The notes under the pieces are model-generated. The model saw nothing but the letters and a program-made list of their open reading frames with translations. It was not told the origin of the DNA and did not search any database. From Anniella stebbinsi (taxonomy: Eukaryota > Chordata > Lepidosauria > Squamata > Anniellidae), in assembly GCA_029215795.1 (NCBI GenBank), contig JARDYH010000002.1, positions 277,768,310-277,832,309 on the forward strand: a stretch of DNA of 64,000 nucleotides, written 5' to 3'. A program made the translations under genes and the position numbers. Positions 54,844 through 64,000 of the stretch are shown piece by piece; the stretch's first letter is position 1, and each line of letters begins with the position of its first letter.

Positions 54844-57829
54844 TAGGGATGTGCACTGACCCCCCGGATCGGATCGGATAGCGGATCGGAATCGGACCTG
54901 GGGGGTCGGATCGGATCGGATCGGATCGGAGGCTGGTCGGATCGGATCGGACCAGATGTCCGATCCGGATCGGACGCCATTTTGAATGCTTTTTCCCATA
55001 GCCAAGTATTGTTTTACAAAAACGCCTATAACTTTTTCATTTTTAAAGATAGAAGGATGAAACTTGGGCACATTGTAGACTGGTTAGGGGTAGTTATCTG
55101 TGAGAAATTTCAGAAAGATTGGTGCATGCATTTTGTGGCAATTAATTTTTTAATAAATACCCAGGAATGCCTATAACTTTGTCATTTTTAAAGTTACACA
55201 CATGAAACTTTGCCACATTGTAGGGGGTACCTTGGGACCTATGTGTGTGAAATTTCAGAAACGTAGGTGCTTGTCTTGTGTGGCAATTAATTTTTAGAAA
55301 AATGGGTAGTAGTGGGGTAAATACAGTTACGCCTCCCATTTTTTTATTTTTGAAGATACAAACAGGAAACTTGGGCACATTACAGGTACCACTTGCCTTG
55401 ATATGTGTGTGAAATTTCAGAAACATTGGAGCTTTCCTTGTGTGGCAATTAATTTTTGAAACAATGAGGAAAGAAACACCTATAACTTTGTCATTTTTAA
55501 AGTTACACACATGAAACTTTGCCACATTGTAGGTGGTACCTTGGGACCCATGTGTGTGAAATTTCGGAAACGTAGGTGCTTGCCTTGTGTGGCAATTAAT
55601 TTTTTAATAAATACCCAGGAATGCCTATAACTTTGTCATTTTTAAAGTTACACACATGAAACTTTGCCACATTGTAGGCGGTACCTTGGGACCTATGTGT
55701 GTGAAATTTCGGAAACGTAGGTGCTTGCCTTGTGTGGCAATTAATTTTAGAAAAATGGGTAGTGGTGGGGTAAATACAGTTACGCCTCCCACTTTTTTAT
55801 TTTTGAAGATACAAACAGGAAACATGGGCACATTACAGGTACCACTTGGCTTGATATGTGTGTAAAATTTCAGACAGCTGGGTCCAGGCATGTGGTGGCA
55901 AGGTATTTTTGAAACAATGAGGAAAGAAACGCCTATAACTTTTTTATTTTAAAAGTTAGAAGTCTGAACATTGCTCACTTTGTAGATGGGTTAGGGGTAG
56001 ATATGTGTCAGAAATTTCAGAATTATAGGTCCAGGCATTTGATGGCTATGGAATTTTTAAATTACATGTTTCAAAAAAATCTCTACAGAGGCCAGGTCTT
56101 CCCCTCCCGCTTCCCGCGAAGAAAAGGAAACACTCTCTCGTCTCGATCCCTTTGATCCTTGCTAGTAGTATCCATTACAGGGCTCGTGTTTCCTTTCCTA
56201 CTTTCACTTTTCAAGCAGAACGGCTGAGCCTAGCTGAGTTTTGCAGCCATGCGTGCAAGGAAGGATCACTCTGGTATCGATCCCTTTGATCCTTGGTAGT
56301 ATCCATTACAGGGCTCGTGTCTGCTTGAGTACAAAGTGAAAGCAGACACGAGCCCTGTAATGGATACTACCAAGGATCAAAGGGATCGAGACCAGAGTGA
56401 TCCTTCCTTGCACGCATGGCTGCAAAACTCAGCTAGGCTCAGCCGTTCTGCTTGAAAAGTGAAAGTAGGAAAGGAAACACGAGCCCTGTAATGGATACTA
56501 CTAGCAAGGATCAAAGGGATCGAGACGAGAGAGTGTTTCCTTTTCTTCGCGGGAAGCGGGAGGGGAAGACCTGGCCTCTGTAGAGATTTTTTTGAAACAT
56601 GTAATTTAAAAATTCCATAGCCATCAAATGCCTGGACCTATAATTCTGAAATTTCTGACACATATCTACCCCTAACCCATCTACAAAGTGAGCAATGTTC
56701 AGACTTCTAACTTTTAAAATAAAAAAGTTATAGGCGTTTCTTTCCTCATTGTTTCAAAAATACCTTGCCACCACATGCCTGGACCCAGCTGTCTGAAATT
56801 TTACACACATATCAAGCCAAGTGGTACCTGTAATGTGCCCATGTTTCCTGTTTGTATCTTCAAAAATAAAAAAGTGGGAGGCGTAACTGTATTTACCCCA
56901 CCACTACCCATTTTTCTAAAATTAATTGCCACACAAGGCAAGCACCTACGTTTCCGAAATTTCACACACATAGGTCCCAAGGTACCGCCTACAATGTGGC
57001 AAAGTTTCATGTGTGTAACTTTAAAAATGACAAAGTTATAGGCATTCCTGGGTATTTATTAAAAAATTAATTGCCACACAAGGCAAGCACCTACGTTTCC
57101 GAAATTTCACACACATGGGTCCCAAGGTACCACCTACAATGTGGCAAAGTTTCATGTGTGTAACTTTAAAAATGACAAAGTTATAGGTGTTTCTTTCCTC
57201 ATTGTTTCAAAAATTAATTGCCACACAAGGAAAGCTCCAATGTTTCTGAAATTTCACACACATATCAAGGCAAGTGGTACCTGTAATGTGCCCAAGTTTC
57301 CTGTTTGTATCTTCAAAAATAAAAAAATGGGAGGCGTAACTGTATTTACCCCACTACTACCCATTTTTCTAAAAATTAATTGCCACACAAGACAAGCACC
57401 TACGTTTCTGAAATTTCACACACATAGGTCCCAAGGTACCCCCTACAATGTGGCAAAGTTTCATGTGTGTAACTTTAAAAATGACAAAGTTATAGGCATT
57501 CCTGGGTATTTATTAAAAAATTAATTGCCACAAAATGCATGCACCAATCTTTCTGAAATTTCTCACAGATAACTACCCCTAACCAGTCTACAATGTGCCC
57601 AAGTTTCATCCTTCTATCTTTAAAAATGAAAAAGTTATAGGCGTTTTTGTAAAACAATACTTGGCTATGGGAAAAAGCATTCAAAATGGCGTCCGATCCG
57701 GATCGGACCTCATCGGATCGGATCGGATCGGATCGGAGGTTGTCCGGATCGGATCGGATCGGATTTTCCCGATTTTGGGTCGGATCGGATTCGGATCGTG
57801 GATCGGATCCGATCCGATGCACACCCCTA
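54844..57829. mobile_element. hAT-like giant foldback element B (2,986 bp near-perfect palindrome)
   Basis: Ends TAGGGATGTGCA and TGCACACCCCTA, with the perfect 8-bp duplication ATTTTAAG (54836-54843, 57830-57837), fitting nTnnnnAn. Inside each end is a GGATCGGATC array of about 115 bp that differs between sides. From 54,959 to 56,326 the sequence is repeated inverted from 56,340 to 57,707, with positions summing to 112,666. I saw no mismatch in the parts I compared, and inverted open frames give identical translations. The spacer 56,327-56,339 is 13 nt. Each arm holds about seven tandem units of 140-170 bp, then a core with doubled GTATCCATTACAGGGCTCGTG. No transposase. Confidence 0.9.
55022..56075. 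repeat. Tandem ~145-bp units in left arm of element B
   Basis: Unit starts (ATAACTTTKTCATTTTTAAAG or variants) fall near 55,028, 55,171, 55,338, 55,481, 55,626, 55,790 and 55,934. Each unit then has GAAACTT, ACATTRYAGG, GTGTGAAATTTCAGAAA and GTGTGGCAATTAATTTT. The right arm (56,590-57,645) holds the same series inverted. Confidence 0.85.
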
Positions 57830-57837
57830 ATTTTAAG

Positions 57838-59689
57838 TTATTTGTAGTTTCTCATCTCGTGTATATTTCTCTCTCATGTAAAAAAAAAACAACCCAGCCA
57901 TAATGACATTAGTTGTGGAAGTTTGGGGCATCTGAATGGTGTACGTCATCCTTTGTGAATACAAAGTGGTAGTGTTGTCTAATTAATTATTTCTTTTTCT
58001 TTATTTGTCTTAGCTAAATAAACTCTGCAAGCCCTTATACAGGGTTGGTTTTGTCCACATTAGCTACAGCAGCAGACATAAACTTGCAATGTTGCTGCTA
58101 AAGCAGAATCCACTGCCTGACAGGAAAAGGTGATAAGGCAGGTCTCCACAGAGCCCTTTCCTACTGGTCAATCATGCTCAAAATTGCACATTTGTCTGCA
58201 GTTCTGTTAAAGTGAACAGGCCTTCCTAAATTGGTAAACTGGTCTCCTCCCTATAGATGCTATTCATCTGCCTTTGGATGCTTTGGCTGTTGTAGGACCA
58301 GGAGGCAACTATATTGACAGCTGATACAACTGTCACTTTCTAGCACTGGAGGATATACTTTGGTGTTGCATTAGGAGGAAAGCTACTAGAATTAATGCTA
58401 GTGATTGCAGAAGTAGAGAGCTGATGGTCAGGATCAGGCTGCTAGTGATATGTGCTAGTGTAAATGCTTCCAAACAATCATATTGGTGAGATTCAGTTTG
58501 GGGTATTAGAAACCCAGAAGTTATTTTCGAGATGTTTGATCCCACAATCTGTTGTGCCACTGCATAAGTGTAAACTGGGATGGGGCCAAGTGAACAGCAT
58601 GCCAGTATATAACACTGTAACATAGCTTTTCAGGAAGGTCACAAGGAAATCTCTGACACTGATGTGGTCAGTGCCTCTGTGCTGAGTGCTAGTGGGAACT
58701 ATGTGGCATGGCAGAAAGTTATTATGTGTGTAGCAATGGCCAGTGAGAGGGGAAAATGGCTATGCTGCATTGCAATTGTGGGAGTGGGGGAGGAGGTTGC
58801 TGAAGCTGATGTCAGCAGTCTGCATCTGTACTGGGATGGTTATCCAGTCCACAGACATTTGCTTGCACGATGCTAGCTCTGGCACACTCTGCCTCCACCA
58901 CCACCACCTCCTCCCAGTGATCACTATGCAGTGGCTGCTGCAGATTTTGCCTCATGAAGTGCCTTGTTGTCCACCACTGGGTATGTGGCATAGAGTGGCT
59001 GAAATGTAGCATAGAGACATGCGCATCCATTCGGCTCTTATAGACTGCATTTGGTCTAGAGGGACACCCAATCAATACCGTCACGAAAGCCACCTGCAAG
59101 CTAGATCAGTTAAAGTACTAAATAAAGAAACTTCTCACTACAAGAAGATCAAACAAGTGCTAAATGCACCTGTAACTTGGGTTTTCTGTATTTCCAGCCA
59201 ATAAAATATACTGGATTCTTATCTGAAGGTAGCTGTCTTTAATAGCCATAATTTTAAATAGAAATGTATATATTAAACCTTCATAGGCCACAAACATAAG
59301 TTGTTCTGTTCTTGTTTTGCAAAGAGAAGGGGATGAGAAGGTGCAAGGTCAGACTTATTGCAGATAATTTGGTTCTCTTTAATGTTCCCAGAAAGATGAG
59401 GTAATCTATACATGGACTTTCTAATTCCTCCCAAAGGTCATATCTGAATTCCATGTTGATTTTTATACCTGGTAATAAAATCCTGTGACCAATGAAGGTC
59501 AAAATGAATTGCTTAGAAACAGGTGAATTTCACAGGCAGGAAGTAACAATGCAAAGTAGAGTTGGCACAGATTGACAGATGTCTGCATAATTGGTAGGGG
59601 TGGGAAGCTGTTGTGAATGTTTAGTGAAACTCACCATGAGGAGTAGTTTCAAATCTCTGTCCAAAGCGAGCATTTAATAGATTTATATA
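57838..59689. other. Unannotated sequence
   Basis: Includes a poly-A run at about 57,880 and frames of 70-96 codons on both strands at 58,330-59,100 without convincing domains. I see no clear repeat family. Confidence 0.4.
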
Positions 59690-60425
59690 CAGCTGACCAT
59701 ATTTAAAAATATCTCTAAGCGGTTTTCAAGAAAATTAAGAACATTAAAATAAATTATGATATACATTACAATACATAATTGCTGAAATATTTATATAAAA
59801 CATTAAAATCAATACAATACCATAATTGCAAACAAACAAACTGAGCAGCACATTCAGTCAGGGAAGGTCTGGGTAAAGAAATGGGTCTTTAATTGGTGCC
59901 TAAAGCATGCTACAGTTGGGTCTTTCCAAATACCTGGGGGGGGGGGAGTGGTTCCATAAGATGGGTGCAACCACGGAAAAGACACATTTCCTAGTTGCTG
60001 CAAGATGGCAATCTGAAGGTTATAGTACAATTAGCAAGGCCTTCTCCGATTACCTTAATGATCACACAGGGCTATATTGGGGAAGATTATTTGCCAGGTA
60101 ACCTGTTCCCAAAGTGTTCAGGGCTTTATATACTGACAACTAGACATTGTATTTGGCTCAGTAGTTAAAAAGTAGCCAGTGCAGTTGCCTCAACACCAAT
60201 GTAATACGTGCACAGCCAGGCACTCCACTCATCATCCTAGCTGCTGCATTCTGCACCAGCTGCAGCTTCCATACCAAGCAAAAGGGTAACTCAACATAAA
60301 GTGCATTACAATAATCTAAATGTGACGTTACCGATGCATAATCCACAGTGGTCAAGCTTTCTTTGTCCAGGAAAAGGTATAGCTGACATACCAACCTGGA
60401 AACTGCATAGGTATAATCATGGATA
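59690..60425 (-). pseudogene. L2-type LINE 3' half, minus strand
   Basis: The minus strand reads LTTVDYASVTSHLDYCNALYV, KLQLVQNAAARMMSG, RQLHWL and CVFSVVAPILWNH-type phrases, the C-terminal ORF2 of L2, with stops and frameshifts. A poly-G run at about 59,936-59,946 interrupts it. Confidence 0.8.
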
Positions 60426-60772
60426 TAGAGTACTGACCTTCTAGTTGTGTTCCTTTTTTCCCAAAGGGTCTTTGTGCATCATGAAAGGGAGGGAACTCAA
60501 GCCTGAACTAAATATGTGCACAAAGATTAAAGTTTCGCACTCCATGTCCTACATATGCTAACTACAAGTAGCTATGAATACTTGAGAAAAAACTTGTGAT
60601 TCATAGACAGCAATAACTACTAATGTTTCCATCCACTTTATTAGAAGAAAGAGTTGTGCCTCTGGCAGGAGGTATGCATTATATTTTGAAACAGGTCTTG
60701 TACCTTGTTATGATTTGTGAAATGTAAAGGATAGGGTTGCACATGTTTAAGAGAGCATTCTGGATTTTCTCT

Positions 60773-60905
60773 AGGGCAGGGAAAGGCAAGCTGGTGCCCT
60801 CCATATTTTTTGGTCAACAACTCCCATAAGCCCCAGCCAGCATGGCCAGTGGACAGGGTTTATGAGTTCAAAACATCTGAAGAGCAACAGGTTGCCTACT
60901 TCTAG
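60773..60905. repeat. Palindromic repeat, GCTGGTGCCCTCCA family
   Basis: GGCAAGCTGGTGCCCTCCAT...CAACTCCCATAAGCCCCAGCC...AAAACATCTGAAGAGCAACAGGTTGCC forms an imperfect hairpin like those at 12,945 and 40,165. Confidence 0.7.
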
Positions 60906-61027
60906 GGGCAGAGAGGAACCATTCCTAACTTTTAGCATGGGCCCTTCAATGCTAACTGTACACCAAGGCCATGTCTGCACAACACATAAATGTTGATTTA
61001 AACTAGGAACAATTCACAGTGGACTCC

Positions 61028-61345
61028 AGGGTGACGATATGTCAGGAAAAAACAGGACATGTCAGGATTTTTGGTAATAAATCCAGAAAGGGGGAGGAAT
61101 TATGAAATTTGAAGAAAAAATGGATTTTCCCCATCCTCCCCCCACCCAAAGGGCAGCTCTACTTTATAGTCAATGTAAATTAACAAAAATGCTTACAACT
61201 CTGTCATTTTTAAAGATAAAGAGATGAAACTTGGCATCATGATAGCTCTTAAGTAGAACTTTAGCCAAGCCAAGTTTCAAGCAGATCTGTTCATCTGTTG
61301 GTTTTTAGAAATTTAAAAAAGTTTGAGGTTTTAAAATTAATTTCT
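61028..61345. repeat. MITE fragment plus one 145-bp-type unit
   Basis: AGGGTGACGATATGTCAGG resembles the left end of the MITE at 36,300. From 61,160 follows AACTCTGTCATTTTTAAAG, AAAGAGATGAAACTTGGCATC and GCCAAGTTTCAAGCAGATC, matching the units at 35.7-36.2 kb. Confidence 0.55.
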
Positions 61346-61889
61346 TAAAAAAAAAACACTGGAGCCATCCCCTTCAAACTCAGATTGTCAAACCTCCTCT
61401 TTGGGGTCTTGCACCTTGAGCAGTTTCAGCCCTTGGCATCAAGGGAGTCTCAATTTTTAGCTAAGAAGTGCTGGGCGAGCACAGCATCTTTCTTGTTGTA
61501 GATTTGGTGGGCAGTCGGGCACCTGGAGCTCAGCAGAGGTGAGGCATCCACAGATCAAAATGTGGGAAAGGAGAGATCAGTCAAAGCAGCCCACAGGCCA
61601 AAACAGAACAGGCCAGAGGCCTTTTTCTCAGAGTTCCACATCATGGGTGATGAAGGGTCATCCTTAGAGAAAAACTCTCACAACCAACAGTGAGGTGCCA
61701 GTCAAGAGAGAGGCTCTCATCTTTGCAGATGCCCTGTTGGTGCAAATGTTGGAACCTGACATGTCATTGCTTTGCTTCTCTACCCCTTCCATTCCACTTC
61801 ACTTTGTTCGTTTGTGAGCTAGGTTGTGTCTGCACTGCTGGCATGGAATGCAGAATGTTTGAAATGTGTGTCAGAGAAAAATAGATAGA
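61346..61889. other. Unannotated sequence
   Basis: No recognisable feature; one TCCTCTTTGGGGTCT motif is shared with 36,063, in the same repeat neighbourhood. Confidence 0.4.
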
Positions 61890-62400
61890 TTTGAGGCTTT
61901 GGCTGGCTGGCATATCTCTTAGAGACGGAGTTAGATTGAAGACACAACTCAGAGATGGCTGTAGCTGAGCCCTGAGAAGCTGGCGTGCCACACAGAGCCT
62001 TTTAAGAGTATCTCAGAGTCCAGTGTTGGTGCAGGCAGAGGCAGCTGGCGGTGGAGGTGGTTTTTAAAGTAAGAGTCACCAGACGTGACCAAGCAATAAG
62101 CTGGCACCCTTCCCTCTGGCCACAGGGTACAAGTGCGCAGCCCAGCTGGACCATTGGGAGACCTTGGAAGAGGGAGGGAGATTGATTGTTTGAGGCTGGA
62201 GGTTTTGGTTTGCTGCCATGACTTAGAGAGACAACAGAGGCTGCACAGACAACCCAGAGACACCTGTTGTAACTTAGCCCCACGGCGCTGGCATGCAACA
62301 CGATATTAGAAAGAGGGTCTCAGAGTCGTGTGTTTGTGCAGGAAGTAGACAGGAGTTGAAAGTCTGGATGTGGAAAGTGGTGCCAACGTACAAGCCTTGA
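61890..62400 (+). repeat. Diverged tandem duplication, period about 300 bp
   Basis: Block one (about 61,892-62,100) has CTTAGAGACGGAG, AGCCCTGAGAAGCTGGCGTGCCACAC and CTCAGAGTCCAGTGTTGGTGCAGG. Block two (about 62,192-62,395) has CTTAGAGAGACAACAG, AGCCCCACGGCGCTGGCATGCAACAC and CTCAGAGTCGTGTGTTTGTGCAGG in the same order. Confidence 0.6.
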
Positions 62401-62605
62401 GAAGCTAATGTATATAAGTGAGAAGTGTGAATGGGCGAAGTAGTGTCTGCCGCCCAGAACACCTACCCTAATGTTAGAGTAGAGAAACTTGTGACAATCA
62501 TACACAAGTTTTTTTAAAAAAATTGAACTTTAAAAATAAAAAAGCCAGCCGGCCAGCAGCAAGCCCTGTTAACCAATAGCTTGCAGCGGAGTGAGGATAC
62601 AATCA

Positions 62606-62904
62606 GAAAAGATATTTGAGGGAAGGGGAGAATGTATCACACAGAGTATAGCAACAAAGTACAGCAAAATGTTACAAAAGTAGGAGTGAGTGAAATTAAT
62701 TTCTGATACATTGGATGTCTCACTTGTTATTTCAGTGATTTTAACATTAAGATGTTCTGTCGAACAGATTTGTCTTAATTGTGTGCTGTAAAATCAGACA
62801 TGTGACCAAGGCTATGTTTAGATGGGCACCCCCTGGTGCTGTCCCCTGGGGGCAGACATGTTGGTGGGGACACCCCCTTGGGGGCCAACGATGTTGTCTT
62901 CCTT
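62606..62904 (+). repeat. Dispersed repeat of unknown family, copy 2
   Basis: Same series of blocks as 28,355-28,617, including CAAAAGTAGGAGTGAGTGAA and CCCCCTTGGGGGCC near the end. It is flanked here by unrelated sequence. Confidence 0.65.
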
Positions 62905-64000
62905 TTCTTTGTCCATATGCCAGTGTCTCTGAACAAGTGTTTGGACAATGGCTGGGATTTTTGCTATATCCTTGTGCAGGTTAGACAAAGCTACTGAGTA
63001 GTTTAATTCGCCCATATGTTTAAACTAAAGTACCTACGCATTGTCTAATGAGCTGGATCAGGAATCATAACCTTCTCTTTCAGGTGCAAGGCAGAATTTT
63101 AATTGCAGTGTTTTGAACCAATTTCTCGTATGTGAATACAGAGGAAACAGGAGGAAAGGGGATTTTGTAACAAGTGTAAACAATATGAAACAAAGGTTTC
63201 AATAAGATTTTGTAGTATCAGCAGGACTAAAGTTGAGATGTAATCTGGCAGTTTGCCTAGGGTGGTATAATGTGGATTTGATCACAGCATATTTTTAATC
63301 TAGAGCCTAGCAGAATTCCTAAACAGCAAATTCTGTTTAGCTCTGTGTACTAATATTGTAGAAAAGACATGTGCTAAATGTTTAATGTATATCTGATTCG
63401 ATTGTAATGTGTGAAACACCCTTATACATGGTACATCATTGCCAATTCATATCCAGTGCAGATGATGTAAACAGCAGCTTTCTGCATAATGGAGATGTTA
63501 GGTATTTGGGATGGAAGTAAAATGGAATGTAAATTGAACACTAATGGATCGGTATTTTGAGAAGATGTTCACTAAAAAAACAAAACAAAAAACACTGGAT
63601 CAACTCAGTGAAGCCTTTCACAATTCATGTGGTGAAGAAGAAGAAAGTAGTAAGTGATAACAGTAGTCACGACCATGTCCTGCTTTTTTGGAACCCCTGG
63701 GCATGTTGGTCTAGGAGGCTGCCATGGTGCAAATGGCCTATATTGCTGTATTTCTAAAGTTTGGTCAACTTAACTTGACCAGCTTCATCTCTTCTATAGG
63801 CCCAATCCATCCCTGCAAATCCTATTGTAAACAGTCTGTCTGCTTCTGTGTGCATATGTACACTTTCCTATGTAGGGATTCTTTCCATAAGGAGAACTGT
63901 GGATTTTCTGTCTAATGCTTAAAGGAAAGAAACCACTTCTCCTTAATCTGAATGAACTTTGAAAACTATAGTTGCCTCTTCTCCTGTGATTGTCTGGTTC
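62905..64000. other. Unannotated sequence to window end
   Basis: Nothing recognised. Short frames only. Confidence 0.45.

Noticed and set aside
55022..57645. CRISPR-like reading of regularly spaced repeats
   Set aside because: The units are 140-170 bp tandem repeats inside a transposon in a vertebrate genome; there are no short direct repeats with unique spacers.
54844..57829. Assembly fold-back artefact as explanation of the palindrome
   Set aside because: An 8-bp duplication, TIR ends and unequal outer arrays are not expected from an artefact. Similar but asymmetric element A supports a real family. Long reads should still confirm it.
58812..59099. Minus-strand frame with faint resemblance to a Harbinger DDE region
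   Set aside because: Only a few loosely placed residues (GCP..., D.H) match and no acidic triad or flanking domain could be found.

Overview
The window looks like an intergenic or intronic stretch of a vertebrate nuclear genome, most likely a lizard or other squamate. The evidence is the repeat mix: CR1 and L2 LINEs, SINEs whose heads resemble tRNA-Ala(UGC) and 5S rRNA, and many short palindromic DNA transposons. There are also AAAT- and ATT-type microsatellites and no bacterial gene organisation. I found no open reading frame that I can defend as a host protein exon. The recognisable coding sequence is decayed LINE sequence. One CpG-rich segment (about 45.1-46.1 kb) with a CCAAT box, GC boxes and a consensus splice donor looks like the promoter and first exon of an unidentified plus-strand gene.

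Layout. 0-4.7 kb: L2 3' end, palindromic MITE, two Harbinger-like MITEs (one inside a tRNA-Ala SINE). 5.6-8.1 kb: a palindromic MITE, then a minus-strand CR1 copy pierced by another palindromic MITE and a Harbinger-like MITE, both with target duplications. 8.9-17.2 kb: L2 tail, a hAT-like element with a perfect 8-bp duplication, and several palindromic repeat families. 18.7-22.8 kb: a long broken CR1 with ORF1 esterase-like, endonuclease and RT remnants, itself hit by L2. 24.7-28.9 kb: a second, older CR1 with several insertions. 30.0-33.1 kb: two TAGGGRTGTGCA elements with 8-bp duplications and GGATC-rich ends. 34.0-34.9 kb: CR1 3' end carrying a Harbinger-like MITE. 35.5-36.3 kb: relative of the GGATC elements. 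38.4-39.5 kb: a relatively young L2 with one in-frame stop. 42.2-44.6 kb: palindromic MITE, Harbinger-like MITE, tRNA-Ala SINE fragment, and a foldback element with a 9-bp duplication. 45-46 kb: CpG island. 51.8-54.2 kb and 59.7-60.4 kb: minus-strand L2 3' ends. 54.84-57.83 kb: a 3-kb foldback element.

The most striking object is the element at 54,844-57,829. It is a near-perfect inverted repeat with arms of about 1.37 kb around a 13-nt spacer, flanked by the 8-bp duplication ATTTTAAG. It shares termini, GGATC-rich subterminal arrays and ~145-bp internal tandem units with the elements at 30.07-32.25 kb, and termini and arrays with 32.34-33.07 kb. All three have an 8-bp duplication of the hAT type (nTnnnnAn). 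I read this as a family of non-autonomous hAT-like foldback elements that grew by tandem and inverted duplication. No transposase gene is visible in the window.
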